64,000 nucleotides of DNA from Corynebacterium diphtheriae (lineage in GTDB: Bacteria; Actinomycetota; Actinomycetes; Mycobacteriales; Mycobacteriaceae), in assembly GCF_001457455.1 (NCBI RefSeq), contig NZ_LN831026.1:744001-808000 (forward strand), in the 5' to 3' direction. Made by a program: the position numbers and the translations under genes. The notes under the pieces were generated by a model. That model saw nothing but the letters and a program-made list of their open reading frames with translations. It ran no database searches and had not been told where the DNA came from. Every line of letters starts with the position of its first letter. Positions within the stretch are counted from its first letter, which is position 1. Below are positions 38,025 through 46,715 of the stretch, one piece after another.

Positions 38025-39455
38025 TTACAGCTCTGCAGAAGCGATACGCTCGGGCAGTACTGTTGGGCGCGCGCCCGCAACATGCTCGACGATGCGGATA
38101 ACCTGGTTGGAATAGCCGAACTCGTTGTCGTACCACACGTAGAGAACCAAGTGCTTGCCGTTAGCAATGGTGGCGAGGCCGTCGACAATGCCTGCGTGCG
38201 TCGTGCCAACGAAATCGGAGGAAACAACCTCGGGCGACTGAATGTAGGAAATCTGCTGGCGCAGGTCGGAGTGTAGTGCCACCTTATCCATGAGAGTATT
38301 TACTTCCTCACGGGTGACTTCCTTTTCAAGCGTCAGGTTCAAAACAGCCATCGACACATCAGGGGTAGGGACGCGAATGGCATTGCCGGTGAGTTTTCCT
38401 TCGAGCTCCGGAAGTGCCTTGGACACTGCCTTTGCAGCACCTGTTTCCGTGAGAACCATGTTCAGGCCGGCGGCGCGACCACGACGAGCACCCTTGTGGA
38501 AGTTGTCGATCAAGTTCTGGTCATTAGTAAAGGAGTGGACGGTTTCAACGTGACCGTACTCGATACCGTAGTGATCGTTGATGACCTTCAGCGTTGGGGT
38601 AATGCCGTTGGTGGTGCAGGATGCCGCAGTGACGATGCTATCAGCATCGGTAATATCGCCGTGGTTGATGCCGTAGACGATGTTCTTCAAATCGCCCTTG
38701 CCTGGAGCAGTGAGGACAACACGCTTGACGCCCTTAGACTTCAAGTGCTGGGAAAGTCCCTCACGATCGCGCCAGCGGCCGGTGTTGTCCACCACGATGG
38801 CGTCGTTAATGCCGTATTCGGTGTAATCGACGGTGGCAGGGTCATTGGAATAAATAATCTGAATCTTGGTGCCATTTGCCCAAATGATGTTATTTTCCTC
38901 GTCGACGGTGATCGTGCCGTTAAAAGCACCATGTACCGAGTCGCGGCGCAGCAACGACGCACGCTTTTGTAGGTCTTGGTCACCGTTCTTGCGGACGACG
39001 ACGGCGCGAAGGCGCACGCCACCATACGCAGCCTCGCGGGCGATCAGGATGCGGGCGAGCAAGCGGCCGATTCGGCCAAACCCATAAAGAACGACGTCTG
39101 CTGGGTTTTCGGCAGGACGCGTATCAATCACACTACTCAGCTCCTCCGTGAGAAACTGTGTAAGGTTGCCGCCCTTGCTGCGGTGTAGCTCTACCAAACG
39201 GCCCAAGTCGATAGAGGCTGGGCCAACATTAATAGAGTGAAGTGCCTCGAGTACTGGGAGAGTATCGGCAGGGGACAGTTCGGTTTCCGTGGCTAAGCGG
39301 GAGTAGCGGTGCGCCTTCACAATGTCGATATCGGTGACATTGATAAGCAAACGGCCGAAAACAGACACCACAACATTGTTGTTGTTGTGAAGCTGTGCAA
39401 TCAGGGGGAGCATCTTTTGAGCGGATTCGATCTTGTCGTTCCAGTCCTGAGCCAT
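38025..39455 (-). CDS. gapX: Glyceraldehyde-3-phosphate dehydrogenase, long form (GapX/GapB)
   Basis: 476 residues, longer than the usual 335. An N-terminal extension of about 120 residues precedes the Rossmann motif G-F-G-R-I-G-R. The catalytic cysteine is in A-S-C-T-T-N and the R-G-R-A-A-G-L-N-M motif follows. C. glutamicum has a comparable second enzyme (gapX/gapB) of similar length, used in gluconeogenesis with NADP(H). Residues deciding coenzyme choice were not worked out. It stands alone on the minus strand with its own terminator. Confidence 0.9.
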   Translation of the reverse strand: MAQDWNDKIESAQKMLPLIAQLHNNNNVVVSVFGRLLINVTDIDIVKAHRYSRLATETELSPADTLPVLEALHSINVGPASIDLGRLVELHRSKGGNLTQFLTEELSSVIDTRPAENPADVVLYGFGRIGRLLARILIAREAAYGGVRLRAVVVRKNGDQDLQKRASLLRRDSVHGAFNGTITVDEENNIIWANGTKIQIIYSNDPATVDYTEYGINDAIVVDNTGRWRDREGLSQHLKSKGVKRVVLTAPGKGDLKNIVYGINHGDITDADSIVTAASCTTNGITPTLKVINDHYGIEYGHVETVHSFTNDQNLIDNFHKGARRGRAAGLNMVLTETGAAKAVSKALPELEGKLTGNAIRVPTPDVSMAVLNLTLEKEVTREEVNTLMDKVALHSDLRQQISYIQSPEVVSSDFVGTTHAGIVDGLATIANGKHLVLYVWYDNEFGYSNQVIRIVEHVAGARPTVLPERIASAEL

Positions 39456-39718
39456 GAGAATCGTGTGTTCCTTATGTCGGTTTTACAAAGGGGGAGTACA
39501 TCGAAGCATGCGTAGGGCAGTAGTACGCGCTTACATACCCCCACAATGCTAGTGAGTTTCCATCCAAAACGTGCATTATCTCAAGAATGGGTTAATAAAA
39601 TGAGGGTAGAAGTCGATTTTTCTTACCCCCGCAGCTGCGGCGGTGGCAGCTGTCGCCTTCAACGAGCTCTCAGTTATCCATTCCCCACGGAGGGGAGGTG
39701 GCTTGTAGACTCTCTTAA

Positions 39719-40372
39719 ATGTTCTACGCCGCAAGATTCGCACTATTGGACTCCGTCAACGTCCTCCTCATCGGCGTTATTGTGGCGGTGGCCGTCATGG
39801 TTTCCCCACGGGGGAAATATCGTGGCATCGTTGGTCGCCTGATCCTCGGTGACTGGCTCGGCGTATTTGTCACGGCAATCCCGACGCTGGCGCTTTTCCA
39901 TTTGGTCAAAGAGAAGGTGGAGGCACTTCTTGCTTCGCCGGTTTTGGGAATCATTTTGATCCTGACCGGCGTATTTGGCGTGATCATGACGCTGCGAGGC
40001 GGGGATAACTCCGCCTTAGTGGACAAGATCCTCGTTCCATTGAAACAGCCCAGTATCAAAACCGTCACGACTGGGTTTATGCTGGGCGCGATTCAGTCTC
40101 TGACGTCGGTTCCATTTTTTACCGGCCTTGCCTATCTTTCAGTCTCCGGTTTTTCGCCGTTGGTTAATTACGCGGCCTTATTTCTCTATGCCAGCTTGGC
40201 ATTAAGCTTGCCGACGGCCGTGGCGGTGGTGATGGCGGTGGTGCGTGCGAATCCCACTTCCCCCGTGGGGAAATGGTTCACTGTGGCCCGAGCGAACTCG
40301 CAGCGCGTTTCGACGTACGCAGCTTATGCCGTCTCGATCATTTTGGTGTTGATCGGCGGACTTCACCTTTAG
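39719..40372 (+). CDS. Integral membrane protein, Sap/GAP or LysE-like
   Basis: 217 residues with six predicted helices at about 6-26, 38-60, 72-93, 108-130, 140-165 and 195-215. The order and the D-S-V-N near residue 11 resemble the GAP (Sap, sulfolipid-addressing) family of small exporters. Two copies of the dispersed word code for M-V-S-P-R-G-K and T-S-P-V-G-K in its cytoplasmic loops (39802, 40263), and a third lies in its leader (39681). Substrate unknown. Confidence 0.6.
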   Translation: MFYAARFALLDSVNVLLIGVIVAVAVMVSPRGKYRGIVGRLILGDWLGVFVTAIPTLALFHLVKEKVEALLASPVLGIILILTGVFGVIMTLRGGDNSALVDKILVPLKQPSIKTVTTGFMLGAIQSLTSVPFFTGLAYLSVSGFSPLVNYAALFLYASLALSLPTAVAVVMAVVRANPTSPVGKWFTVARANSQRVSTYAAYAVSIILVLIGGLHL

Positions 40373-40399
40373 CACTAGGATTGCCTACACTTACTAAGT

Positions 40400-40603
40400 A
40401 TGGGATCGAAGAAGGCTAAGAAAAAGAGCGCCGTGAAGGTGACCCATAATCCCCTCGGACTCAAGATCAAATCGACGTGCTGCCGGAACAACCCTCGCTG
40501 TATCAATTGTCCCGTGGTGTATCAGCGCTTAGAAAAATCGGGGGCATGGGCGCGTGATGATATGAATTTGCCGCGCGAACTCAAGCTCGCGCGGCGGTGG
40601 TGA
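40400..40603 (+). CDS. Small Cys-rich basic protein (paralogue of 45104-45283)
   Basis: 67 residues. A lysine-rich start is followed by C-C-R-N-N-P-R-C-I-N-C-P-V-V-Y-Q-R-L-E-K, a four-cysteine cluster likely to bind zinc, and the end A-R-R-W. The protein at 45104 shares the plan: C-C-K-S-N-P-R-C-K-T-C-P-V-V-L-H-R-L-K-K and ending A-R-K-W. The gene starts 27 bases after the membrane protein and is convergent with prfC. The family seems to be an unnamed actinobacterial one; function unknown. Confidence 0.75.
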   Translation: MGSKKAKKKSAVKVTHNPLGLKIKSTCCRNNPRCINCPVVYQRLEKSGAWARDDMNLPRELKLARRW

Positions 40604-40616
40604 AGCTTACTGGCTG

Positions 40617-42251
40617 TTAATCAGCAACCATGGGGAGCAGCTCAAATTCGGGGTGCTCTTTTTCGATGAAGGCGAGTTTCCACTTGTCGCCAAACAGTGC
40701 AACCAGTTCGCCGTCGGTACGCGTGAAGATCTCCACGCCGCGTTGTTTTGCCAGCTCTGTAGCTGTTTCTGGGGTGGTGCGACGAGCAACAGAGTATGGG
40801 ATGGGATCGGCAACGGTTTCTACGTTGTACTCGTTTTGCATACGAGCCATCATGACCTCGAACTGCATGGGGCCAACAGCAGCCATGACGGGGGCGGCGT
40901 CGCCACGCGCATCATTTTTCAGGATCTGAACAACGCCTTCAGCTGCCAACTGATCCAATGCCTTACGGAACTGTTTGTATTTTCCTAGCGACTTTGCGCG
41001 CAGTGTGCGGAAGTGCTCTGGAGCGAACTGTGGCATCGGAGGATACTGAACCTTACGACCAGCAAAGATAGTGTCGCCAGGAGCCAACGATCCCGCGTTA
41101 ACAAGACCCACGATATCGCCAGGAAACGCCGATTCCACAGTCGAACGGGTACGGCCGAACACAGTCAGGGCGTACTTCGTGGAAAAACTACGCCCAGATT
41201 GTGCATGCGTTACCTGCATGCCACGGTCGAACTCGCCAGAAACCACACGCATAAACGCCAAGGAGTCGCGGTGATTTTTGTCCATACCAGCCTGGACTTT
41301 AAACACAACGCCAGAGAACTCGTCAGTAACTTCCCGTGAGGAATCAAAAGCACCAGTTGCGGCCTCTACGGCACGCTCATCTGATTCTCGGCCATGCGGC
41401 TGCGGTGCGAGCTCGCAGAGAGTATCCAAAATCTGATGCACACCGAAGTTCAACATGGCAGAGGCAAAGATCAGCGGTGAGGTGGTGCACTCCAAGAAGA
41501 GCTCTTGATTATGCACAGCCCCATCCGCCGCCAGTAATTCGACTTCTTCAGCAGCAGTGTCCCATGCCGTTTCCTCACGGGAGGAGGCTTCCTCCGGCGT
41601 GTAGTGCTCCTCTGGGGCAATGGTGGATCCACCAGCGGTGCGCAGGAATCGAATGTATTCTTCTGCTTCACCATCGGGGTTAATGCGTGCAAGACCGCGG
41701 AAATCACCGGCGTCGCCAACCGGCCAAAACAGGGGAGTAGGTTGGAGATCGATTTCGGTGACGATTTCGTCGACAAGCTCGAGCGGAGTACGGCCAGGGC
41801 GGTCCCACTTGTTGATCACAGTAATGATCGGCAAACCGCGGGCCTTACATACACGGAAAAGTTTGAGAGTTTGCGGCTCGAGACCTTTGGCTGCGTCGAT
41901 AAGCATGACTGCCGCATCAACTGCGGTCAGCACACGGTACGTATCCTCAGAGAAATCAGCGTGACCGGGGGTATCCACCAAGTTGATCATGAACGGTTCG
42001 CCAGAATGGCCCTCGGGGGCATACTCAAACTGCAGCGCAGACGAAGCGATCGAAATACCACGATCCTTTTCCATCTCCATCCAGTCAGAGACAGTCGCCT
42101 TACGATTACCCTTGCCGTGCACCGCGCCAGCTTCGCTGATCACATGCGCATGCAACGCCAACGCCTCCGTCAGCGTTGACTTACCAGCATCAGGGTGAGC
42201 GATAACAGCAAATGTACGACGGCGATGGGCTTCTTGCGCAACAGAACTCAT
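40617..42251 (-). CDS. prfC: Peptide chain release factor 3
   Basis: 544 residues. GTPase motifs A-H-P-D-A-G-K-S-T (G1), D-W-M-E-M-E-K-D-R-G-I-S-I (G2/RF3 signature), D-T-P-G-H-A-D-F (G3) and N-K-W-D (G4) are present, followed by the RF3-specific domains. RF3 recycles RF1/RF2 from the ribosome after termination. The gene is divergent from nothing; the SDR gene upstream on the same strand ends 11 bases before it. One T-variant of the dispersed word lies at 41334 and another at 41571. Confidence 0.95.
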   Translation of the reverse strand: MSSVAQEAHRRRTFAVIAHPDAGKSTLTEALALHAHVISEAGAVHGKGNRKATVSDWMEMEKDRGISIASSALQFEYAPEGHSGEPFMINLVDTPGHADFSEDTYRVLTAVDAAVMLIDAAKGLEPQTLKLFRVCKARGLPIITVINKWDRPGRTPLELVDEIVTEIDLQPTPLFWPVGDAGDFRGLARINPDGEAEEYIRFLRTAGGSTIAPEEHYTPEEASSREETAWDTAAEEVELLAADGAVHNQELFLECTTSPLIFASAMLNFGVHQILDTLCELAPQPHGRESDERAVEAATGAFDSSREVTDEFSGVVFKVQAGMDKNHRDSLAFMRVVSGEFDRGMQVTHAQSGRSFSTKYALTVFGRTRSTVESAFPGDIVGLVNAGSLAPGDTIFAGRKVQYPPMPQFAPEHFRTLRAKSLGKYKQFRKALDQLAAEGVVQILKNDARGDAAPVMAAVGPMQFEVMMARMQNEYNVETVADPIPYSVARRTTPETATELAKQRGVEIFTRTDGELVALFGDKWKLAFIEKEHPEFELLPMVAD

Positions 42252-42262
42252 GAGGAAATATC

Positions 42263-43072
42263 TTAGCCCCAGCTCACCCCAAGCTGCGAACTCAGATCAT
42301 CGAAAACACGAGAAGCAACCTTGGGATTTCGCGCAATCGGACGCTGCCAGCCTGCCGAAAGTTTGTTGTTGTAATACATCCCCGACTCCACCTCCTCCGT
42401 GAGGAAACGAACCAACAATCGGCCACCAGCATCAGGAGAATCAAACCGCTTTCCGATCGCGCCCGAATACAACCGCCCCAATACCCCCGACGTTCCCTGC
42501 GCAAAACCCGTAGCCAGAACACCAGGGTGGAATGCCACCGAACGCAGACCATGCGCATGGAAATAACGAGTCATCAAAATATCGCCCAGTTTTGCATTGC
42601 CGTAGGCCCTCTCAGACGAAAACCCCCGTGAGGAATCAGGATCATCCGGACGAAACCACGACATCAACATATTAGCTATCGACGCCGTCTGAACCACCGT
42701 TGCAGCCTCCAATTGCGGACGCAATAACGACGTCAACAAAAACGGTGCCACCACATTGACCTGCCATGTCCGCTCCCACCCGTCACGAGTGAAAACGGGG
42801 CCGTCGAAAAGCCCGCCCGCATTATTCGCCAACCCATCAATACGCGGCAGATCACCAAGCTCCGCAGCCAACCGGCTCACCTGACCCAAATCCTCAAAAT
42901 CCGCCACATGAAAACGCACCCCGCACTCACGCGCAACAGCCTGTGTCTTTACCGGATTACGACCAACAATGATCACACGATCACCAGGAAATTGACGACG
43001 CAGCCGCCGTACCGCAGCAGCCCCAATCCCATCCGAAGCGCCAGTAACAATAAAGGTGCGTTCACTCATCAT
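42263..43072 (-). CDS. Short-chain dehydrogenase/reductase
   Basis: 269 residues (or 268 from the second Met). N-terminal T-G-A-S-D-G-I-G cofactor loop, N-N-A-G-G near 83-87, and the catalytic Y-G-N-A-K about 90 residues later. Most similar in plan to retinol-dehydrogenase-like SDRs. Substrate unknown. It lies between pth2 and prfC on the minus strand and may be read with them. T-variants of the dispersed word at 42397 and 42626 lie within it. Confidence 0.85.
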   Translation of the reverse strand: MMSERTFIVTGASDGIGAAAVRRLRRQFPGDRVIIVGRNPVKTQAVARECGVRFHVADFEDLGQVSRLAAELGDLPRIDGLANNAGGLFDGPVFTRDGWERTWQVNVVAPFLLTSLLRPQLEAATVVQTASIANMLMSWFRPDDPDSSRGFSSERAYGNAKLGDILMTRYFHAHGLRSVAFHPGVLATGFAQGTSGVLGRLYSGAIGKRFDSPDAGGRLLVRFLTEEVESGMYYNNKLSAGWQRPIARNPKVASRVFDDLSSQLGVSWG

Positions 43073-43103
43073 GGAAGCGATTCTAACCTCATCCGCCTCT
43101 TAA

Positions 43104-43733
43104 TCAACGACGATGAATCTCATTCTGAGCCACACTCACACCCCGCTCAACCACAAGACGAACCGCATCCGCCCCACAACGAACCGCGGCATCAAAATCT
43201 GCACCAGAATCCAACGCACCAAGCACATAATCCGGCACAGTTTCCCCACGGGGAGGACGGCCAATCCCCACACGAATCCGCACATAATCACGAGTGCCCA
43301 ACCATTGCGACACCGACTTCAACCCATTGTGGCCATTCTCATTACCACCCACCTTCACACGAACCTTATGCGCCGGCAGATCCAATTCATCATGAACCAC
43401 AACAACATGATCCGGCGACACCCCATACTCTTGGACAATTGGCCCCACAGCCTCACCGGACGTGTTCATAAACGTCGACGATCGCACCACCAACACGCGG
43501 CGACCCCCAACCTCAATGACAGCACCAGACGCCTTAAACCCCCGCAGCGGCAACAACCCAACAGCCCCCAACAATTCATCAATCACCATATAACCCACGT
43601 TATGGCGTGTCGACGCATACCGAACCCCAGGATTACCCAATCCCACAACAACCCAATCCACAGGCTCGGCCCCCGACAAACCCGATTGGCCAACACCACG
43701 AATACGAGCGACAACATCACTAAAAAATCCCAT
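43104..43733 (-). CDS. pth2: Peptidyl-tRNA hydrolase, second copy
   Basis: 209 residues. V-G-L-G-N-P-G-V-R-Y-A-S-T-R-H-N-V-G-Y contains the catalytic histidine; V-H-D-E-L-D-L-P the catalytic aspartate; and G-G-N-E-N-G-H-N-G-L-K the substrate-binding loop. The first 25 residues are an extra N-tail missing in the other copy at 45264. Both are bacterial Pth type (not the archaeal Pth2 family). They free tRNA from dropped-off peptidyl-tRNA. Two Pth genes within 2 kb also occur in related corynebacteria; their division of labour is unclear. Confidence 0.92.
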   Translation of the reverse strand: MGFFSDVVARIRGVGQSGLSGAEPVDWVVVGLGNPGVRYASTRHNVGYMVIDELLGAVGLLPLRGFKASGAVIEVGGRRVLVVRSSTFMNTSGEAVGPIVQEYGVSPDHVVVVHDELDLPAHKVRVKVGGNENGHNGLKSVSQWLGTRDYVRIRVGIGRPPRGETVPDYVLGALDSGADFDAAVRCGADAVRLVVERGVSVAQNEIHRR

Positions 43734-43755
43734 GGCCTAAGTCTGGCACACCTCC

Positions 43756-43859
43756 CCGTGGGGAAAAGAAAGGCATCCATTATCCCAGAAATGGGCAGCC
43801 CGTGGGGAACAAAAAAGGGGGAAGAGCCGTAAGTGTGAATAACTCTCCCCCGTGGGGAA
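43756..43859 (+). repeat. Triple cluster of the dispersed word CCGTGGGGAA
   Basis: Exact copies at 43756-43765, 43800-43809 and 43850-43859, same orientation, spaced 44 and 50 bases, in the intergenic gap between pth2 and the HNH gene. Each is preceded by C or CC and the outer two by T-C-C-C-C. This is the densest cluster seen in the window. Confidence 0.9.
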
Positions 43860-43926
43860 ACGTCGAAAGGCGGGATGTGGAATTTTTCTGCTGAACAAAT
43901 TCTGAAAAACGTTACAGTCCGAGCCT

Positions 43927-45090
43927 ATGAGCATTACCGCACAGCTGGCTGCGCTCGCGGGCCATGGGATCGAATTAGCGAAGGAAATCTTCGCTCACGG
44001 GACGAGTCTGAAATCCAAAGAGGACCTTGCCGCTGTTTTGGGCTTCGATCCGACTCGCGTGGGGCGCTATCAGAAAACAGCGAAAGCGCTTTTTGGTCCC
44101 ACGGACCAGCCACAGCTGCGAGCTCAGGCTATTGACATCGCTCAAAAGAACAATTTCAGCATTGATGTGTTGGCACTGATTAACTGCAAAGTAGGGCGGC
44201 TTGCTGACGCCCCTCTCCGTGAGGAATTTCGCCTCGAACTTCACCGGTTTGCTGTTGATAATGGGTATACAGCGATCAAACAATTCGCCAACGATCAACT
44301 CGAAAAGCGTAATGGCCCTAATCCTGCGCGTCAGCATTCTCTACGGTATGCGAGGTTTTCCCATCACCCCGATGCCAATGGCATGCGATACCTCATTACG
44401 AGCTTGCCTGATGAAACGATGACGGCGATCGAAGCGAAACTCGTCGATAAGGCAAAAACCCGCAAAAGCGACACAATCTCCATGCAACAAGCGCTTGCCG
44501 ACGCACTTTCCGATGCATTGCTTGGCGATTTTCCGGTGTCCCAGTCATCGCGTCCTCTCCGTGAGGGACTCATCATGATTCCCGCCGATGGCTGGCGTCA
44601 CGTGGGGGATCAGTGGCTAGTTTCTACGGATGGGGCGAAGATTCACGCTTCTGAGCTTGCTGATCATTTACTTGCGGATTTCGGATATGCCATCGTCTAC
44701 GACGAAATGGCAGAGCCTGTGGATCTTTATCGAACGCAGCGCTTTGCTAATGACAAACAGCGTTTGATTCTTACAGCTGATCAACTGTTGTGCGCGGATC
44801 CGCAGTGTACCCGTGCTGCGTATCGCGGCCAGGCTCATCACATCGAGGCTTGGAAAAACGGTGGCGACACGAATCTGAAGAATCTTTGTCTAACATGCGG
44901 TCCACATAATGCACTCAACGATGACGACCATGCCAAAGGGAAGCACAAAAACGGCCACTACGTGAGGGATAAACACAACGGCCGGATTGGATGGCAGCCC
45001 CCAGATCCTACGAAATCGATTCGTTTCAACAATCACGTGTTGGCCCAGAAGTCTGCACGCTCGTGGGCAATCAGGCATTTCGGGCTGTGA
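43927..45090 (+). CDS. HNH endonuclease domain protein (13E12/DUF222-like)
   Basis: 387 residues. Helical N-terminal region of about 270 residues, then an HNH domain: C-A-D-P-Q-C-T (first Cys pair), A-H-H-I-E-A-W (H-H), N-L-K-N-L-C-L-T-C (second Cys pair) and H-N-A-L-N-D-D-D. This is the layout of the REP13E12-related HNH proteins scattered in actinobacterial genomes, whose role is unknown. Base composition is more A-rich than its neighbours and it sits between the two pth genes, so it may be an insertion, but no repeats or target-site duplications were seen. Confidence 0.85.
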   Translation: MSITAQLAALAGHGIELAKEIFAHGTSLKSKEDLAAVLGFDPTRVGRYQKTAKALFGPTDQPQLRAQAIDIAQKNNFSIDVLALINCKVGRLADAPLREEFRLELHRFAVDNGYTAIKQFANDQLEKRNGPNPARQHSLRYARFSHHPDANGMRYLITSLPDETMTAIEAKLVDKAKTRKSDTISMQQALADALSDALLGDFPVSQSSRPLREGLIMIPADGWRHVGDQWLVSTDGAKIHASELADHLLADFGYAIVYDEMAEPVDLYRTQRFANDKQRLILTADQLLCADPQCTRAAYRGQAHHIEAWKNGGDTNLKNLCLTCGPHNALNDDDHAKGKHKNGHYVRDKHNGRIGWQPPDPTKSIRFNNHVLAQKSARSWAIRHFGL

Positions 45091-45103
45091 TATCTTTTCG
45101 CCT

Positions 45104-45283
45104 ATGGACTTAGCGAAATTGCGATCAAAAGCCGCCAAAGGCAAGCACAAAAAGAAATGCTGCAAGTCCAATCCGCGTTGCAAAACTTGCCCAGTTGTAC
45201 TGCACCGACTCAAAAAATCCGGCGCCCTCAAGCTTGACGACGCCGCCCTCAAACAAGCTTTAACTAAAGCTCGGAAGTGGTAA
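45104..45283 (+). CDS. Small Cys-rich basic protein (paralogue of 40400-40603)
   Basis: 59 residues from ATG 45104, 13 bases after the HNH stop. Basic start, C-C-K-S-N-P-R-C-K-T-C-P-V-V cluster with four cysteines, and end A-L-T-K-A-R-K-W. The paralogue 4.7 kb away has the same core. The last 20 bases overlap the convergent pth. One copy lies near prfC, the other beside pth, both translation-rescue genes, which may be chance. Likely a small zinc protein; function unknown. Confidence 0.75.
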   Translation: MDLAKLRSKAAKGKHKKKCCKSNPRCKTCPVVLHRLKKSGALKLDDAALKQALTKARKW

Positions 45284-45818
45284 TCCTCTCCACCTCGTCT
45301 GCCGCATCTGCGCACACAATTGGCAATTCAGACTGCTCAATTTTAGAAAAAGGCTTCAGTACAAAACTTTTCGGAGCCATCCGCCCTGGTGGACGACCGA
45401 TTCCTATTCCGCCACGGATATAATCCTTTGTTCCCAAAGCCTGCGTGATTGACTTCAACCCGTTGTGCCCGTGGTCCCCACCCCCGTGGCGAAACTTGAT
45501 GGCACCGAACTCCAAGTCTAAGTCGTCGTATAAGACAACGATGCGATCTCTATCTACCGTAAAGAAATCCGCGAGTTTCCTCACGGAAGGGCCCGTAAGA
45601 TTCATAAACGCGCGCGGCTTTGCGACGATAACCTTCTGCGTTCCCAACCGAGTTTCTGCCACTAGCGTGTTGGTCTTTTTATGCACGGTAAGCGTGGCTG
45701 GCATGGGACTGGTTCTCGTGAGGAGTTCGTCGATAGCCATGTAACCGATGTTATGGCGTGTTTTTGTGTATTCCGGTCCTGGGTTTCCAAGGCCGACGAT
45801 CAGATATGGCGAAGTCAC
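45264..45818 (-). CDS. pth: Peptidyl-tRNA hydrolase, first copy
   Basis: 184 residues from GTG 45818, fixed because everything upstream in frame is a shadow of rplY. V-G-L-G-N-P-G-P-E-Y-T-K-T-R-H-N-I-G-Y (catalytic His), L-Y-D-D-L-D-L (Asp) and G-G-G-D-H-G-H-N-G-L-K (substrate loop) are intact. About the length of E. coli Pth, without the N-tail of the other copy. It follows rplY, the order common in bacteria. It hydrolyses peptidyl-tRNA in the cytosol. Confidence 0.95.
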   Translation of the reverse strand: MTSPYLIVGLGNPGPEYTKTRHNIGYMAIDELLTRTSPMPATLTVHKKTNTLVAETRLGTQKVIVAKPRAFMNLTGPSVRKLADFFTVDRDRIVVLYDDLDLEFGAIKFRHGGGDHGHNGLKSITQALGTKDYIRGGIGIGRPPGRMAPKSFVLKPFSKIEQSELPIVCADAADEVERITTSEL

Positions 45819-45837
45819 AAAGGTATTGTGGCAGCAA

Positions 45838-45868
45838 AAAGCCGGCCTGTACAAAACAGGCCGGCTTC
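45838..45868 (-). terminator. Hairpin between rplY and pth
   Basis: AAGCCGGCCTG (45839-45849) and CAGGCCGGCTT (45857-45867) form an 11-bp stem with a seven-base loop. On the minus strand the stem is followed by TTTTTGC, so part of the rplY transcript should end here. Confidence 0.85.
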
Positions 45869-45876
45869 GAGAGTTT

Positions 45877-46494
45877 TTACTCTTCGCCTTCTGCAGCTGG
45901 AGCTTCTTCGGCGTCTTCGCCTTCAGTCTCTTCTGCTTCTTCAGCAACTTCTTCATGGTTGACGGAAGCAATAACGGTTTCAGCGTCTGCAACCAAGGAG
46001 GTGTTGGCTGGCATTGCGAGGTCGCCTGCGAGAACCTTGGAATCTACGTCGAGGCCCTCGACGGAGAAGGTGATCTCTTCTGGGATGGAGAGAACGTCTG
46101 CCTCAACGAGGACAACGTCAGCATCCTGAACCAAGGTGGTGCCTGGTGCGGTCTCACCGGTGAGAACCACAGGAACCTCGACCTCAACCTTTTCGCCGCG
46201 TTTGATGGCGAGGAGGTCAACGTGGTCAGCGTTGAGGGTCAAGACGTTCTGATCAACGTGCTTGATCATGGTGAGGTGCTTCTCGCCCTCGATGTCGAGC
46301 TCGATGATGGCGTTAACGCCGTGCGCGCGGAGAACAGCGTGCAGCTCGAGACGGTTGATGGAGAAGTGGATTGGAGCCTCAACGTCTACGCCGTAGATGA
46401 CGCCAGGAACCTGACCTGCAACGCGGAGACGACGAGCGAAGCCCTTGCCGAATTCGTTACGGGGTTGTGCAGCAATGGTGGTGTAATCAGCCAT
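45877..46494 (-). CDS. rplY: 50S ribosomal protein L25, CTC type with acidic tail
   Basis: 205 residues. N-terminal 5S-rRNA-binding L25 domain (R-N-E-F-G-K-G-F-A-R-R-L-R, then P-G-V-I-Y-G) and a C-terminal TL5/CTC beta domain, ending in a run of glutamate and alanine (E-E-A-E-E-T-E-G). The tail is a low-complexity acidic segment, common in actinobacterial CTC proteins. It binds 5S rRNA. The upstream 220-base gap to the pullulanase gene has no gene and probably holds its promoter. Confidence 0.93.
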   Translation of the reverse strand: MADYTTIAAQPRNEFGKGFARRLRVAGQVPGVIYGVDVEAPIHFSINRLELHAVLRAHGVNAIIELDIEGEKHLTMIKHVDQNVLTLNADHVDLLAIKRGEKVEVEVPVVLTGETAPGTTLVQDADVVLVEADVLSIPEEITFSVEGLDVDSKVLAGDLAMPANTSLVADAETVIASVNHEEVAEEAEETEGEDAEEAPAAEGEE

Positions 46495-46715
46495 GTGATA
46501 ACTCCTTGTCGTTGGTATTTTTCGACCGCAGTATCACGCCTAAAGTGCACGAGGAATGATAAAGCCTGCGGTCAACTCGAAAATGTCGTCGTCGAGTCTT
46601 CGCAGGCAAACAAAGCTTTTGAATACTATCGCGTCGATAACGGCTTTGATGTTTCAGAGAAATTCGCAGCCCTCGCCGAGACGGACGAAACAATACCACA
46701 ACGTGCGGTTTTCTA

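Noticed and set aside
43113..43832. Plus-strand frame of 239 codons antisense to pth2
   Set aside because: Product is mostly H, T, N, P and R; shadow of pth2.
43927..45090. Transposon or group I intron homing element
   Set aside because: No inverted repeats, target duplication or intron structure; the HNH protein alone does not show mobility.
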